From: CAAGNP01 sp964611185
Lineage (GTDB): Bacteria; Bacteroidota; Bacteroidia; Bacteroidales; UBA932
Assembly: GCA_964611185.1 (NCBI GenBank)
Contig: CAZSXE010000006.1
Location: 9,189-73,188 of the forward strand
DNA length: 64,000 bases
Direction: 5' to 3'
Part shown: positions 42,669 to 50,696 of the stretch, piece after piece
Numbering within the stretch: position 1 is the first letter of the stretch
Layout of the letters: each line of letters starts with the position of its first letter
Program-made: the position numbers and the translations under genes
The notes under the pieces: generated by a model
The model's database searches: none
Seen by the model: only the letters and a program-made list of their open reading frames with translations
What the model was told of the DNA's origin: nothing

Positions 42669-43574
42669 ATGCCAAAGAGTCTAATTTCAATTCAAGATTT
42701 TACAAAAGATGAAATTCTGCACATACTTGATGTGGCGGCAGAATTTGAAAAGCACAAATCTCAGACTATCCTTTCTGATAAGGTAATAGCCTGCATCTTT
42801 TTTGAACCCTCCACAAGGACGAGATTGAGCTTTGAAACCGCTTCCAACAGACTTGGAGCGAGGGTCATAGGATTTCCTGATGCCGGAAATACAAGTGTGC
42901 GGAAAGGTGAAAGTCTGAAAGATACTATCAAAATGGTCTCAAATTATGTCGATCTTATCGTTATGAGACATCCTCTCGAAGGGAGTGCGAGATATGCCTC
43001 CGAAGTAGCTTCCGTCCCCGTAATCAACGCCGGAGACGGGGCAAATCAGCACCCGAGTCAGACATTGCTTGACTTGTACTCCATCAAAAAGACCCAAGGC
43101 AGAATAGAGGATATAAATATCAATATGGTGGGAGATCTTAAATACGGCAGAACTGTTCACTCTTTGCTTCAGGCTCTTTCTCATTTCTCCCCATCATTCA
43201 CATTTACTTCCCCTGAGGAATTGATGATGCCGCAGGAGTATAAGGATTTTCTCAGAAACAACGATATTCCTTACAAGGAAACAGGTAATCTTTCCGAATA
43301 TTTGAACGACACAGATATTCTCTATATGACTCGTATTCAGCAAGAAAGATTCACCGACCCGATGGAATATGAAAAAGTGAAAAATGTCTATAGGCTTGAA
43401 GCTTACATGCTCGATGGGGTTAGAAAAAATATGAAAATACTTCACCCCCTTCCCCGTCTTCAAGAAATAGCTCAGGATGTAGATGACACCCCCTACGCAT
43501 ACTACTTCCGTCAGGCTGAAAACGGAGTATATATAAGGATGGCTATCATTGCATATTTATTGGGAAAAAGATAA
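42669..43574 (+). CDS. pyrB: Aspartate carbamoyltransferase, catalytic chain
   Basis: A 301-residue enzyme of pyrimidine synthesis that joins carbamoyl phosphate and aspartate. The carbamoyl-phosphate motif FFEPSTRTRLSFETA (about residues 39-53), NAGDGANQHPSQTLLDLYS, and the aspartate-binding RIQQERF and HPLPR (ILHPLPRLQEI) motifs are present. It is followed 16 bp later by pyrI, as expected for a class B enzyme of six catalytic and six regulatory chains. Confidence 0.97.
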   Translation: MPKSLISIQDFTKDEILHILDVAAEFEKHKSQTILSDKVIACIFFEPSTRTRLSFETASNRLGARVIGFPDAGNTSVRKGESLKDTIKMVSNYVDLIVMRHPLEGSARYASEVASVPVINAGDGANQHPSQTLLDLYSIKKTQGRIEDININMVGDLKYGRTVHSLLQALSHFSPSFTFTSPEELMMPQEYKDFLRNNDIPYKETGNLSEYLNDTDILYMTRIQQERFTDPMEYEKVKNVYRLEAYMLDGVRKNMKILHPLPRLQEIAQDVDDTPYAYYFRQAENGVYIRMAIIAYLLGKR

Positions 43575-43590
43575 TTTAAGAGATAATATT

Positions 43591-44067
43591 ATGGAAATCA
43601 ATAAAAAGAAACTTCAGGTAAGTGCGATTGAAAACGGAACTGTTCTTGATCACATCCCGGCAAATCAGTTATTTAGGGTAATTGATATTCTTCATCTTCA
43701 AAACTCTGAAAGCGAAATGACCTTCGGAACGAATCTTCAGAGCAAATCTTCAGGGAGAAAAGCTCTTATTAAACTTGCAGACAGATATTTTAAAGACGAC
43801 GAACTTAACACTATCGCTCTGATTGCCCCCAACGCCACAGTCAATATTATCAAAAACTTTGAAGTGGTGGAGAAGAAGATCATTTCAACACCCGAAAAAC
43901 TCATCGGAATTGTAAAATGCAAGAACCCTGTGTGTGTCACAAATCATCAGGATATCAAGACCCGATTTACTGTCCTTCATAAAAATGACGAGATCGAACT
44001 TTTCTGCAATTATTGCGAAAAAGTAACCGATATTAAAAACTTAACAATTGTAAGCAATCTTAGATAA
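43591..44067 (+). CDS. pyrI: Aspartate carbamoyltransferase, regulatory chain
   Basis: A 158-residue allosteric subunit that binds ATP or CTP and controls PyrB. An N-terminal nucleotide-binding part (VSAIENGTVLDHIPANQLFR) is followed by a zinc domain with four Cys in CKNPVCVT and FCNYCEK. Length fits E. coli PyrI (153). The ATG at 43591 is chosen: an upstream start would place 14 residues inside pyrB and remove the usual MEINKKKLQVSAI start. Confidence 0.96.
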   Translation: MEINKKKLQVSAIENGTVLDHIPANQLFRVIDILHLQNSESEMTFGTNLQSKSSGRKALIKLADRYFKDDELNTIALIAPNATVNIIKNFEVVEKKIISTPEKLIGIVKCKNPVCVTNHQDIKTRFTVLHKNDEIELFCNYCEKVTDIKNLTIVSNLR

Positions 44068-44100
44068 TTTGTTTACAATCATAAAAAATTCATATCTTTG
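44068..44100 (+). promoter_or_regulatory. Bacteroides-type promoter for serC-serA-DUF1015
   Basis: TTTG at 44068-44071, a 21-nt spacer and TATCTTTG at 44093-44100 match the -33/-7 consensus well, giving a leader of about 45 nt before the serC ATG at 44150. Confidence 0.7.
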
Positions 44101-44149
44101 GCACAAATATTTCAACTATTTTTTAAAATATAAATAAAATTACAGTTAT

Positions 44150-45223
44150 ATGAAAAAAGCTTACAATTTCAACGCAGGTCCCTGCGTATTGCCAAAACCT
44201 GCTATCGAAGCAGCAATCAGCGCATTACAAGATTTTAAAGGAACAGGTCTGTCTGTTATAGAGATTTCACACCGTTCAAAAGAGTGGGAAGCAGTCATGG
44301 AAGAGTGCCGCTCACTTTGGAAAGAGCTTCTTAACATTCCCGACAATTATTCCGTTCTTTTCTTGGGCGGCGGAGCATCGCTCCAATTCCTATATGTAGC
44401 TATGAACCTTCTTGAAACCAAGGCCGCATATCTTGAAACAGGGGTGTGGGCTAAAAAAGCTCTTAAAGAGGCTAAAGGGATAGGAAATGCTTACGCCATT
44501 GCCTCCTCTGCTGACAAAACCTACAGTTATATCCCTAAAGGATATGAAATTCCTACAGACATCGATTATTTCCACATTACCACCAACAACACCATTTACG
44601 GAACTGAAATCCACGAAGATATGGATTGTCCTGTAAATCTTGTGGCTGATATGTCTTCCGATATTATGAGCCGTCCTGTGGATGTAAGCAAATATGCCCT
44701 TATCTATGGTGGTGCTCAGAAAAATGTAGGACCTGCAGGTGTTATTTTCGCTATTGTTCGCAACGATGTTTTAGGTAAGGTTACCCGCTATATCCCCACA
44801 ATGCTCGACTACAAAACTCATATCGATGGAGAATCGATGTATAATACACCTCCCGTATTCCCCATATTCGTTATGACAGAAACTCTTAAATGGGTTAAAT
44901 CTCTTGGCGGAGTAGAAGCTATGTATAAGAGAAATAAAGAAAAAGCTGCTCTTCTTTACAACGAAATTGATCGCAACTCCATGTTCGTTGGGACAGCCGC
45001 AAAGGAAGACCGTTCACTTATGAATGTGTGCTTCGTAATGGCTCCCGGCCACGAAGCTCTTCAGGATGAATTTATGAACTATGCTAAGAGCGAAGGTATG
45101 GTAGGTATCAAAGGTCACCGCTCAGTAGGTGGTTTCCGCGCATCTATCTATAACGCCTGCCCTGTAGAGAGCATTAAAGCTCTTATTAACTGTATGCAGG
45201 AATTTGAAAAAATGCACAAATAG
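44150..45223 (+). CDS. serC: Phosphoserine aminotransferase
   Basis: A 357-residue PLP enzyme that makes phosphoserine from 3-phosphohydroxypyruvate and glutamate, the second step of serine synthesis. The N-terminal YNFNAGPCVLPKPAIEAAI, the cofactor region FLGGGASLQFLYVAMNL, and the Schiff-base Lys in IYGGAQKNVGPAGVIFAIV are visible, with GFRASIYNACPVESIKAL near the end. It is the first gene of a serine operon with its own promoter and serA 30 bp behind. Confidence 0.97.
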   Translation: MKKAYNFNAGPCVLPKPAIEAAISALQDFKGTGLSVIEISHRSKEWEAVMEECRSLWKELLNIPDNYSVLFLGGGASLQFLYVAMNLLETKAAYLETGVWAKKALKEAKGIGNAYAIASSADKTYSYIPKGYEIPTDIDYFHITTNNTIYGTEIHEDMDCPVNLVADMSSDIMSRPVDVSKYALIYGGAQKNVGPAGVIFAIVRNDVLGKVTRYIPTMLDYKTHIDGESMYNTPPVFPIFVMTETLKWVKSLGGVEAMYKRNKEKAALLYNEIDRNSMFVGTAAKEDRSLMNVCFVMAPGHEALQDEFMNYAKSEGMVGIKGHRSVGGFRASIYNACPVESIKALINCMQEFEKMHK

Positions 45224-45253
45224 TTCATCAATAATTAATTAAAAATACTCATT

Positions 45254-46174
45254 ATGAAAATATTATTAGCCACACAAAAACCGTTTTCAAAAGTAGCAGT
45301 CGAAGATATTCGCGCTATTGTTGAAAAAGCAGGACACAATCTTGCTATTTTGGAAAAATATACCGAAAACAAGGAATTATTGGACGCAGTCGCAGATGCA
45401 GACGCACTCATTGTCCGTTCGGACAAGGTAACAGCCGAAGTGGTTGCTGCTGCCAAGAAGCTCAAAATCGTCGTTCGCGCAGGCGCAGGATATGACAACC
45501 TTGACCTCGCTGCTTGCACCTCTAAGGGGATTGTAGCTATGAACACCCCCGGGCAGAATTCCAATGCAGTTGCAGAATTGGCCTTAGGCCTTATGATCTT
45601 TATGCAGAGAAATCAGTTTACCCCTGGTACCGGCTCCGAACTGAAAGGAAAGGTGCTTGGTATTCAAGCCTACGGCAATGTGGGGCGCCTTGTTGCAGAC
45701 CACGCAAAGGGATTCGGGATGAAGATTATGGCTTTTGACCCCTTCGTTCCCGCTGCCGCTATCGAGAAAGACGGTGTGACCGTAGCCTCTTCACTTGAAG
45801 AATTATATACCAAATCGAACTTCGTCTCTCTTCATATTCCCGCCACCGAACAGACCAAAAATTCTATAGGCTATGCTCTTTTATCAAAGATGCCTAAAGG
45901 AGGATGCCTCGTTAATACAGCCCGCAAAGAGGTAATTAACGAAGAGGAAATCATAAAGGTGCTTACCGAAAGAGAGGATTTGAAATACATTACCGATATC
46001 GCTGCCGACAGACAGGCTGAAATGAATGAGAAATTCGGTAAAAGAGTGTTTGCTACCCCTAAGAAAATGGGTGCTGAGACGGCCGAGGCCAATGTTAATG
46101 CAGGAAAAGCAGCCGCTTCGCAGATTTGCTCATTTTTTGCCACCGGCGAACGCAAGTTCCAGGTAAACAAATAA
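45254..46174 (+). CDS. serA: D-3-phosphoglycerate dehydrogenase (short form)
   Basis: A 306-residue dehydrogenase that oxidises 3-phosphoglycerate, the first step of serine synthesis. The substrate region VVRAGAGYDNLDLAACTSKG and the NAD-binding loop VLGIQAYGNVGRLVADHAKG are present. It lacks the ACT regulatory domain, so feedback by serine may be absent. The usual catalytic His (TPHIG) is replaced by TPKKMGAETAEAN, with Lys270 and Lys271 in that place, a variant known from Bacteroides and from amoebae that seem to have gained it from them. Confidence 0.95.
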   Translation: MKILLATQKPFSKVAVEDIRAIVEKAGHNLAILEKYTENKELLDAVADADALIVRSDKVTAEVVAAAKKLKIVVRAGAGYDNLDLAACTSKGIVAMNTPGQNSNAVAELALGLMIFMQRNQFTPGTGSELKGKVLGIQAYGNVGRLVADHAKGFGMKIMAFDPFVPAAAIEKDGVTVASSLEELYTKSNFVSLHIPATEQTKNSIGYALLSKMPKGGCLVNTARKEVINEEEIIKVLTEREDLKYITDIAADRQAEMNEKFGKRVFATPKKMGAETAEANVNAGKAAASQICSFFATGERKFQVNK

Positions 46175-46192
46175 TCATTTAAAAGTAATTCA

Positions 46193-47488
46193 ATGGTAAA
46201 AGTAAAACCTTTTGCGGCAATTCGCCCACCAAAAGCTATTGTAAAAGAGGTCGCTTCCCGTCCTTATGATGTTCTCAGTTCTGCTGAAGCTCAGAAAGAG
46301 GCAGGGGAAAAATCTCTACTGCATATTATCAAGCCTGAAATTGATTTTCATCCCATAGCAGACGAACATTCAAAACCGGTCTATGACAAGGCTGTTGAAA
46401 ACTTTAAACAGTGGCGTAAAAACGGATGGCTTGTTCAAGATCCCAAAGAAGAGTATTATGTTTATGCCCAGACAATGGACGGGCGTACTCAGTACGGTAT
46501 AGTTCTATGTGCCAATGTAGAGGATTATCTCACCGGCAAAATCAAAAAACATGAGCTTACTCGTAAAGATAAAGAAGAAGATCGTATGATTCATGTACGC
46601 ATCCAGAATGCCAATGTAGAGCCCGTTTTCTTCGCATATCCCGACAATAAAGAGATCAATACCATCGTTTCCAAGACTATTAAAAAGCCTGCAGAATACG
46701 ATTTCGTGGCAGAAGATGGATTCGGTCACCATTTTTGGGTAATCGATGACGATGCTTCCATTAAAAGAATCACTGAGATTTTCTCCGCCATACCTGCATT
46801 TTATGTAGCTGACGGTCATCACAGAACTGCCGCCGCCGCCCTCGTCGGTGCAGAAAAAAAAGCAGCCAATCCTCACCACACAGGTGATGAAGAGTACAAT
46901 TTCTTTATGGCAGTTGCATTCCCTGCAAGCCAGTTGAAGATTATTGACTACAATCGAGTAGTTAAGGACCTCAACGGAATGTCTGCAAAAGAGTTTATTC
47001 AAGCTCTTCAGAAAGATTTCGTAGTGGAATGTCGCTGTGACTGTACGAAAGATGGTGGCAAATGTGAGTGCGAACTCCCATGTCATTGTCATTGTTCAGA
47101 GCCCTACAAGCCTTGCGGACTGCATAATTTCTCCATGTACCTTGAAGGGTGCTGGTACTCTCTTACCGCCAAGCCGGGCACTTACAACGATGCCGATCCT
47201 ATCGGAGTGCTCGATGTCACTGTTCTGTCAAACCTCGTGTTCGACAAGCTTCTCGACATCAAAGACCTGCGCACATCGAAGAGAATCGACTTCATCGGCG
47301 GTATTCGCGGTCTTGGAGAATTATCCAAACGCGTGGACTCAGGTGAGATGGTAGCAGCCTTTGCTCTCTATCCGGTATCAATGGAACAGCTGATTAACAT
47401 CGCCGACACAGGCAATATCATGCCTCCAAAGACCACCTGGTTTGAGCCAAAGCTCAGAAGCGGACTTGCCATACATAGTCTCGACTAA
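46193..47488 (+). CDS. DUF1015-family protein with a Cys/His-rich insertion
   Basis: A 431-residue DUF1015 protein (family often near serA/serC; role in serine or phosphate metabolism not settled). Family marks are VKPFAAIRPP at the start, AFYVADGHHRTAAAALVGAE (about residues 203-222) and FIGGIRGLGELSKRVDSGEM near the end. Unusual: residues 280-311 form a dense cluster with nine Cys and three His (C-R-C-D-C, then C-E-C, C-H-C-H-C and C-G-L-H). This may bind zinc or a metal cluster. It lies 18 bp after serA and ends before a strong terminator. Confidence 0.88.
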   Translation: MVKVKPFAAIRPPKAIVKEVASRPYDVLSSAEAQKEAGEKSLLHIIKPEIDFHPIADEHSKPVYDKAVENFKQWRKNGWLVQDPKEEYYVYAQTMDGRTQYGIVLCANVEDYLTGKIKKHELTRKDKEEDRMIHVRIQNANVEPVFFAYPDNKEINTIVSKTIKKPAEYDFVAEDGFGHHFWVIDDDASIKRITEIFSAIPAFYVADGHHRTAAAALVGAEKKAANPHHTGDEEYNFFMAVAFPASQLKIIDYNRVVKDLNGMSAKEFIQALQKDFVVECRCDCTKDGGKCECELPCHCHCSEPYKPCGLHNFSMYLEGCWYSLTAKPGTYNDADPIGVLDVTVLSNLVFDKLLDIKDLRTSKRIDFIGGIRGLGELSKRVDSGEMVAAFALYPVSMEQLINIADTGNIMPPKTTWFEPKLRSGLAIHSLD

Positions 47489-47509
47489 TAATCATCCTAT
47501 TTATAAAAG

Positions 47510-47541
47510 ACGGCTACTCATTAATGTGGGTAGCCGTTTTT
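47510..47541 (+). terminator. Intrinsic terminator of the serine operon
   Basis: An 8-bp stem (ACGGCTAC / GTAGCCGT) with a 12-nt loop is followed by a T run ending at 47541, 22 bp after the DUF1015 stop codon. Confidence 0.88.
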
Positions 47542-47542
47542 C

Positions 47543-47605
47543 ATTGGCGGAAGCCGGTGGCATATTGGCTGAAGCCGGTGGCATATTGGCGAAAGCCGGC
47601 GGTTC
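47543..47605. repeat. Three tandem 21-bp repeats
   Basis: Units at 47543-47563, 47564-47584 and 47585-47605. Units one and two differ at only two bases (ATTGGCGGAAGCC... versus ATTGGCTGAAGCC...); unit three has drifted. It begins directly after the terminator T run. The 21-bp length would encode LAEAGGI-type heptads if read, but the surrounding frame does not look like a gene. Confidence 0.85.
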
Positions 47606-47648
47606 AGGAGAGCGTTTTTCTCATATCGCTGAATACCTGCATTTTACA

Positions 47649-47684
47649 CATTTTCTCCAGTCCAAAAATGTACTGGGGAAAATG
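47649..47684. repeat. 13-bp hairpin between DUF1015 and the response regulator
   Basis: Arms CATTTTCTCCAGT (47649-47661) and ACTGGGGAAAATG (47672-47684) pair with one G-T and a 10-nt loop. No T run on either side, so it is not a textbook terminator, though it could slow or end the minus-strand regulator transcript. The rest of 47489-47766 shows no gene that I can support. Confidence 0.6.
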
Positions 47685-47766
47685 CGTAAGTATATGATTA
47701 TATAGGAGATGTGGAAAACGGAGGGGGTGAGTGGGAGGATATATAATTGATTAATTCTTTTATCTG

Positions 47767-48423
47767 CTATTCGAAATTCAGCAGTCCGTGGCTGACGGCA
47801 TAGCGGACGAGTTCGACAGAGTTACTGATGCCGATTTTGCGGAAGATATGGGCTTTATGGTTCTCCACGGTGCGAAGGGAAATACCCATTCTGCCTGCTA
47901 TCTCTTTACTCATAAGTCCTGAACAGCACATAGAAATAATCTCTTTTTCACGAGAGGTGAAATTGATCGAACCCATCTTGCGAGACTCTGCCACAGACAT
48001 ATAGCCCAAAATACTTGCAACATCTCTACCATAATAATGAAGCCCCGCCGATGCGCTCTCTATCGCCGAAATAAGGTCGGCAGCAGTAGTCTTCTTGGAA
48101 ATAAAGCCGTCCACCCCCACCTCAATAGCGCCTTCAACGGTCTGTTGCGAGACATCGGAGGAGAGCATCAATATATGAACTTTGGGATATTTATGACGGA
48201 TTAGCGAGGCAGCAGTTATCCCATCCATCCCGGGGAGATAATAATCCAGCAAAACTACATCAACTCCACCATTTTCGAGCACATTAAGGAGCTCTTCCGC
48301 CGACCCTATAGAAGCCACTACACTCTGACGGTGATTTTTTACAAGCATTCCTTCGATTCCCAACCGTGCCAGCTCGTGATCATCACAGACAGCGACTTTT
48401 ATAATATTTGAATCAGATTCCAT
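47767..48423 (-). CDS. LuxR/NarL-type response regulator
   Basis: A 218-residue two-component regulator. The receiver domain (about residues 8-125) shows the acidic pocket VAVCDDHELARLGIEGML, the phosphate-accepting Asp in VVLLDYYLPGMDG and the conserved Lys in GFISKKT. The C-terminal LuxR-type helix-turn-helix (about 150-215) shows FTSREKEIISMCCSGLMSKE, IAGRMGISLRTVENHKAHIF. It lies 4 bp after the histidine kinase, and the two are surely cognate. A target is unknown; the divergent peptide-lipoprotein operon next door is a good candidate. Confidence 0.93.
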   Translation of the reverse strand: MESDSNIIKVAVCDDHELARLGIEGMLVKNHRQSVVASIGSAEELLNVLENGGVDVVLLDYYLPGMDGITAASLIRHKYPKVHILMLSSDVSQQTVEGAIEVGVDGFISKKTTAADLISAIESASAGLHYYGRDVASILGYMSVAESRKMGSINFTSREKEIISMCCSGLMSKEIAGRMGISLRTVENHKAHIFRKIGISNSVELVRYAVSHGLLNFE

Positions 48424-48427
48424 ATTG

Positions 48428-48835
48428 CTATTTATCTCCTTTTTTCAGTTTAAACGACACTAAAGTACCTCCCCCCTCAGGCAATTCAAAATCAAGAGCA
48501 CTGCCTTCATATTTAAGCAAATAGCTGCATACAGTGAGCCCCAGCCCGCTTCCTTTCTCACCCTCACTCCCCAAAGAGGTCATATTTTCTCCGATTTTAC
48601 CTATCAGCTTTACCGTTTCGGGATGAATCCCAATACCCTGGTCCCTCACCCTCAACACTACTCCATCCTCATCCTCCTCCTGAGCAGAAACCTCCACCGA
48701 TTGGCCTCGGGCCGAAAACTTAATAGCATTGGTAATAAGGTTGCGAAGGACAGCCGACAAAATACCGGCATCAGCAAAAACAAACACCGAGCCTGCGGCA
48801 ATAGTATTTGAAAGGGTAATACCTTTCTGTTCCAT
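48428..48835 (-). CDS. Histidine kinase ATPase domain, part after the amber codon
   Basis: A 135-residue piece if translation restarts at the ATG at 48835. It holds the full HATPase core: N box LRNLITNAIKFSARG, G1 RVRDQGIGIHPE and G2 GEKGSGLGLTVCSYLL, but no phospho-accepting His. No promoter or ribosome site of its own was seen. It could work only together with the upstream half. Confidence 0.6.
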   Translation of the reverse strand: MEQKGITLSNTIAAGSVFVFADAGILSAVLRNLITNAIKFSARGQSVEVSAQEEDEDGVVLRVRDQGIGIHPETVKLIGKIGENMTSLGSEGEKGSGLGLTVCSYLLKYEGSALDFELPEGGGTLVSFKLKKGDK

Positions 48836-48862
48836 CTGAGAGTAAAGAAGTTTTTGAATCTC

Positions 48863-50386
48863 CTAAACCACCATATACGGATCCAAACGCATCGGTTCAT
48901 AGACAAACCGTCCTGTCTGAGTACGCCCCCACAGCAGAAGATTCTCAAGAAGGGCAGACTGAGCATCAGAACTCTCTGAGAGCAATTTACACTCCCGAGA
49001 AAGGAGAGAATCGTCATATTTTGAAACATACTCCTCAAGATTATGAAGAGCATTGCTCTGGGCAGCCACAGGGTTACGTAAATCGTGCGAAATAATAGAG
49101 AGAAACTTATCCTTTAATCGAGACATATTCAGCAATTCGGCATTTCTCCGTTTTTTAAGTCTGATGACATATACTGCGAGGATAAAGGCTACCGCCAATA
49201 ATATAGTTAAAGAGATAGCAAACCACAACCATATATTGCGCATACGCAGCTGCTCCTGCTGAATAAGAATCGTATGCTCTTTCTCAGCCGTTTCGTATTC
49301 TATTCTGAAGTTTTCCACCTGACGAAGCGACTCTTTTTTGTAAAGAGAATCGGATAATTGTATATAGAGTCTCAGCTGACGCAATGCCTCCTTCGGATTG
49401 GAATTCTCCAGTGCATTCGCCAATCCCATACGGGAGCGGCTCTCCGCAAGACGATTACCTGTTTTTACACTCACCTCTGCCCCCTTTCGGAAATATTCTG
49501 AAGCCTCTCTGCTCCTCCCTTCGTCCAGTGCGATGGAGCCAAGCTGATTAAGACAGATGGAAAGGGAGATATTGTTCCCGAACTCTTCGAGCAATGGGGC
49601 AGCCTTCAGAAGACAATCTCGCGCCTTGGAATTCTGCTCCATATCCATATATACAGCCCCCATCTGGCAGAGACGAATAGCTGCGCGGGCACTGTTACCG
49701 GTACCCATATTGAGCCTGTAAGCCTCTTCCACATACTCAAGCGCTTCCAGGGGCTTACCTGCTCGCAGAAAAATTTCGGAAGCCATACCATATCTGATAG
49801 CGAGACGATCATCATCCCCCACCGTTTTTTCATATTCAATAGACTTGAGAACATACTCCTGAGCAGCATCTATCTGATTCAATGCAAGATATGTGCCTGC
49901 TAAAGTGTTTAAAGCCGAACTGGTCCGACTCGCATCGTTATTTTTCTCACATAAAGAGTAGCACTCCTGAAGATACTCAATGGAAGTTTCGTAATCCCCT
50001 ATTCGATGGTAAAAAATGCCAAGCATCGACGCACAATCCGATATCAAAAGAGAATCCGAAATCTTCCTGCTGACATCGAGAGAGTGCTTACAGGCGATTA
50101 AGCCCATTTGAACATTTTGAATATCATACTGATACTCACAGTACCAGTAATAGGTCAGAGCCTCGATATAATCGGCTGATTTAGAAGAAATGTCAAGATA
50201 AGAGAGCGAATCCACCAAACCGTAATCTTTAAGGGCATCGATAAATATAACTGCCGCTTCAATTTTGGCTTCACCCCTCGAACTCCGGTCATAGCGAGTA
50301 AAAAGAGAATCTATCCTACTCTGACCGACAACAGGAACCCCAATAGAGATAGAAAACAATAACAGTAAAAGGATTTTTTTCTTCAT
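48863..50386 (-). CDS. Histidine kinase sensor and HisKA half, before the amber codon
   Basis: A 507-residue piece with signal peptide, TPR repeats (for example GIFYHRIGDYETSIEYLQEC and AGTYLALNQIDAAQEYVLKS), coiled coil, one membrane helix (385-408) and the HisKA domain with His434. It stops at the TAG just after DPYMVV, so it lacks the ATP-binding domain and cannot phosphorylate itself unaided. Confidence 0.75.
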   Translation of the reverse strand: MKKKILLLLLFSISIGVPVVGQSRIDSLFTRYDRSSRGEAKIEAAVIFIDALKDYGLVDSLSYLDISSKSADYIEALTYYWYCEYQYDIQNVQMGLIACKHSLDVSRKISDSLLISDCASMLGIFYHRIGDYETSIEYLQECYSLCEKNNDASRTSSALNTLAGTYLALNQIDAAQEYVLKSIEYEKTVGDDDRLAIRYGMASEIFLRAGKPLEALEYVEEAYRLNMGTGNSARAAIRLCQMGAVYMDMEQNSKARDCLLKAAPLLEEFGNNISLSICLNQLGSIALDEGRSREASEYFRKGAEVSVKTGNRLAESRSRMGLANALENSNPKEALRQLRLYIQLSDSLYKKESLRQVENFRIEYETAEKEHTILIQQEQLRMRNIWLWFAISLTILLAVAFILAVYVIRLKKRRNAELLNMSRLKDKFLSIISHDLRNPVAAQSNALHNLEEYVSKYDDSLLSRECKLLSESSDAQSALLENLLLWGRTQTGRFVYEPMRLDPYMVV

Positions 50387-50391
50387 AGATG

Positions 50392-50399
50392 CAAATATA
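50392..50399 (-). promoter_or_regulatory. Putative -7 box for the histidine kinase (TATATTTG)
   Basis: TATATTTG on the minus strand matches TAnnTTTG but ends only 5 bp before the ATG at 50386, so the message would be leaderless or nearly so. No -33 TTG was seen. Confidence 0.32.
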
Positions 50400-50461
50400 A
50401 TAATTATGTCATTTAATATAAGTATTTTTACTCATAAAACTGAAATATGTAACTCCGATTT

Positions 50462-50492
50462 TTTGTAATAAAAAAATCAAAGGATATTTTTG
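50462..50492 (+). promoter_or_regulatory. Strong Bacteroides-type promoter for the peptide-lipoprotein operon
   Basis: TTTG (50462-50465), a 19-nt spacer and TATTTTTG (50485-50492) match the consensus exactly. This puts the start near 50499 with a leader of about 30 nt before the small gene at 50531. The remaining bases of 50387-50530 are AT-rich with no other gene seen. Confidence 0.75.
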
Positions 50493-50530
50493 TAAAGATA
50501 ATTTATAGATTAACCAATAAATCACACAAT

Positions 50531-50674
50531 ATGAAAAAAGAACTATTAGAAAAAACCGGTTATGTTCTCCCGGTCTATCTCCCTCCAATGATTGAGGTAG
50601 AGAATGTAAAAGTAGAACAGGGGTTTGCCATTTCAGGCACCGGAAATGATGCCGGCTGGGGAAGTTGGGATTAA
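50531..50674 (+). CDS. Small 47-residue peptide upstream of a FISUMP lipoprotein
   Basis: A short gene of 48 codons (MKKELLEKTGYVLPVYLPPM at the start, GTGNDAGWGSWD at the end). There is no signal peptide or membrane helix, but a Pro-rich middle, an IEVENVKVEQGFAISG stretch and an acidic, Gly/Trp-rich tail. I recall similar short proteins (...VE.GFA.S..., ending W or D) near fimbrillin-like and FISUMP lipoprotein genes in Bacteroidales; their function is unknown. It is placed right behind the best promoter in the window, 22 bp before the lipoprotein, and uses the same frame from ATG to TAA without any rare features. It could also be a leader for regulation by translation. Confidence 0.72.
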   Translation: MKKELLEKTGYVLPVYLPPMIEVENVKVEQGFAISGTGNDAGWGSWD

Positions 50675-50696
50675 TTAACCTTTAAACTATTACAAA

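Larger units (their letters stand above)
48428..50386 (-). pseudogene. TPR sensor histidine kinase interrupted by an in-frame amber codon
   Basis: Read as one frame, this would be a protein of about 652 residues: signal peptide (1-21), TPR-rich sensor part (about 80-350), a membrane helix (385-408), HisKA dimerisation with His434 in SIISHDLRNPV, then the HATPase. At codon 508 a TAG (plus-strand 48863-48865) breaks the frame between the HisKA and ATPase parts. The frame continues intact on both sides (EIQKLLYSQMEQKGI right after the stop), so a single base change (for example from CAG, AAG or GAG) explains it. Either the gene is disabled, the stop is read through, two proteins are made, or the base is an assembly error. 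Confidence 0.85.

Noticed and set aside
46505..47092. 195-codon frame antisense to DUF1015
   Set aside because: Long because of the Cys codons and low stop frequency on the reverse strand; no domain seen.
47442..47705. 87-codon frame across the end of DUF1015, the terminator and the 21-bp repeats
   Set aside because: It starts inside DUF1015 in another frame, crosses an intrinsic terminator and has no recognisable protein; the LAEAGGI heptads simply reflect the DNA repeat.
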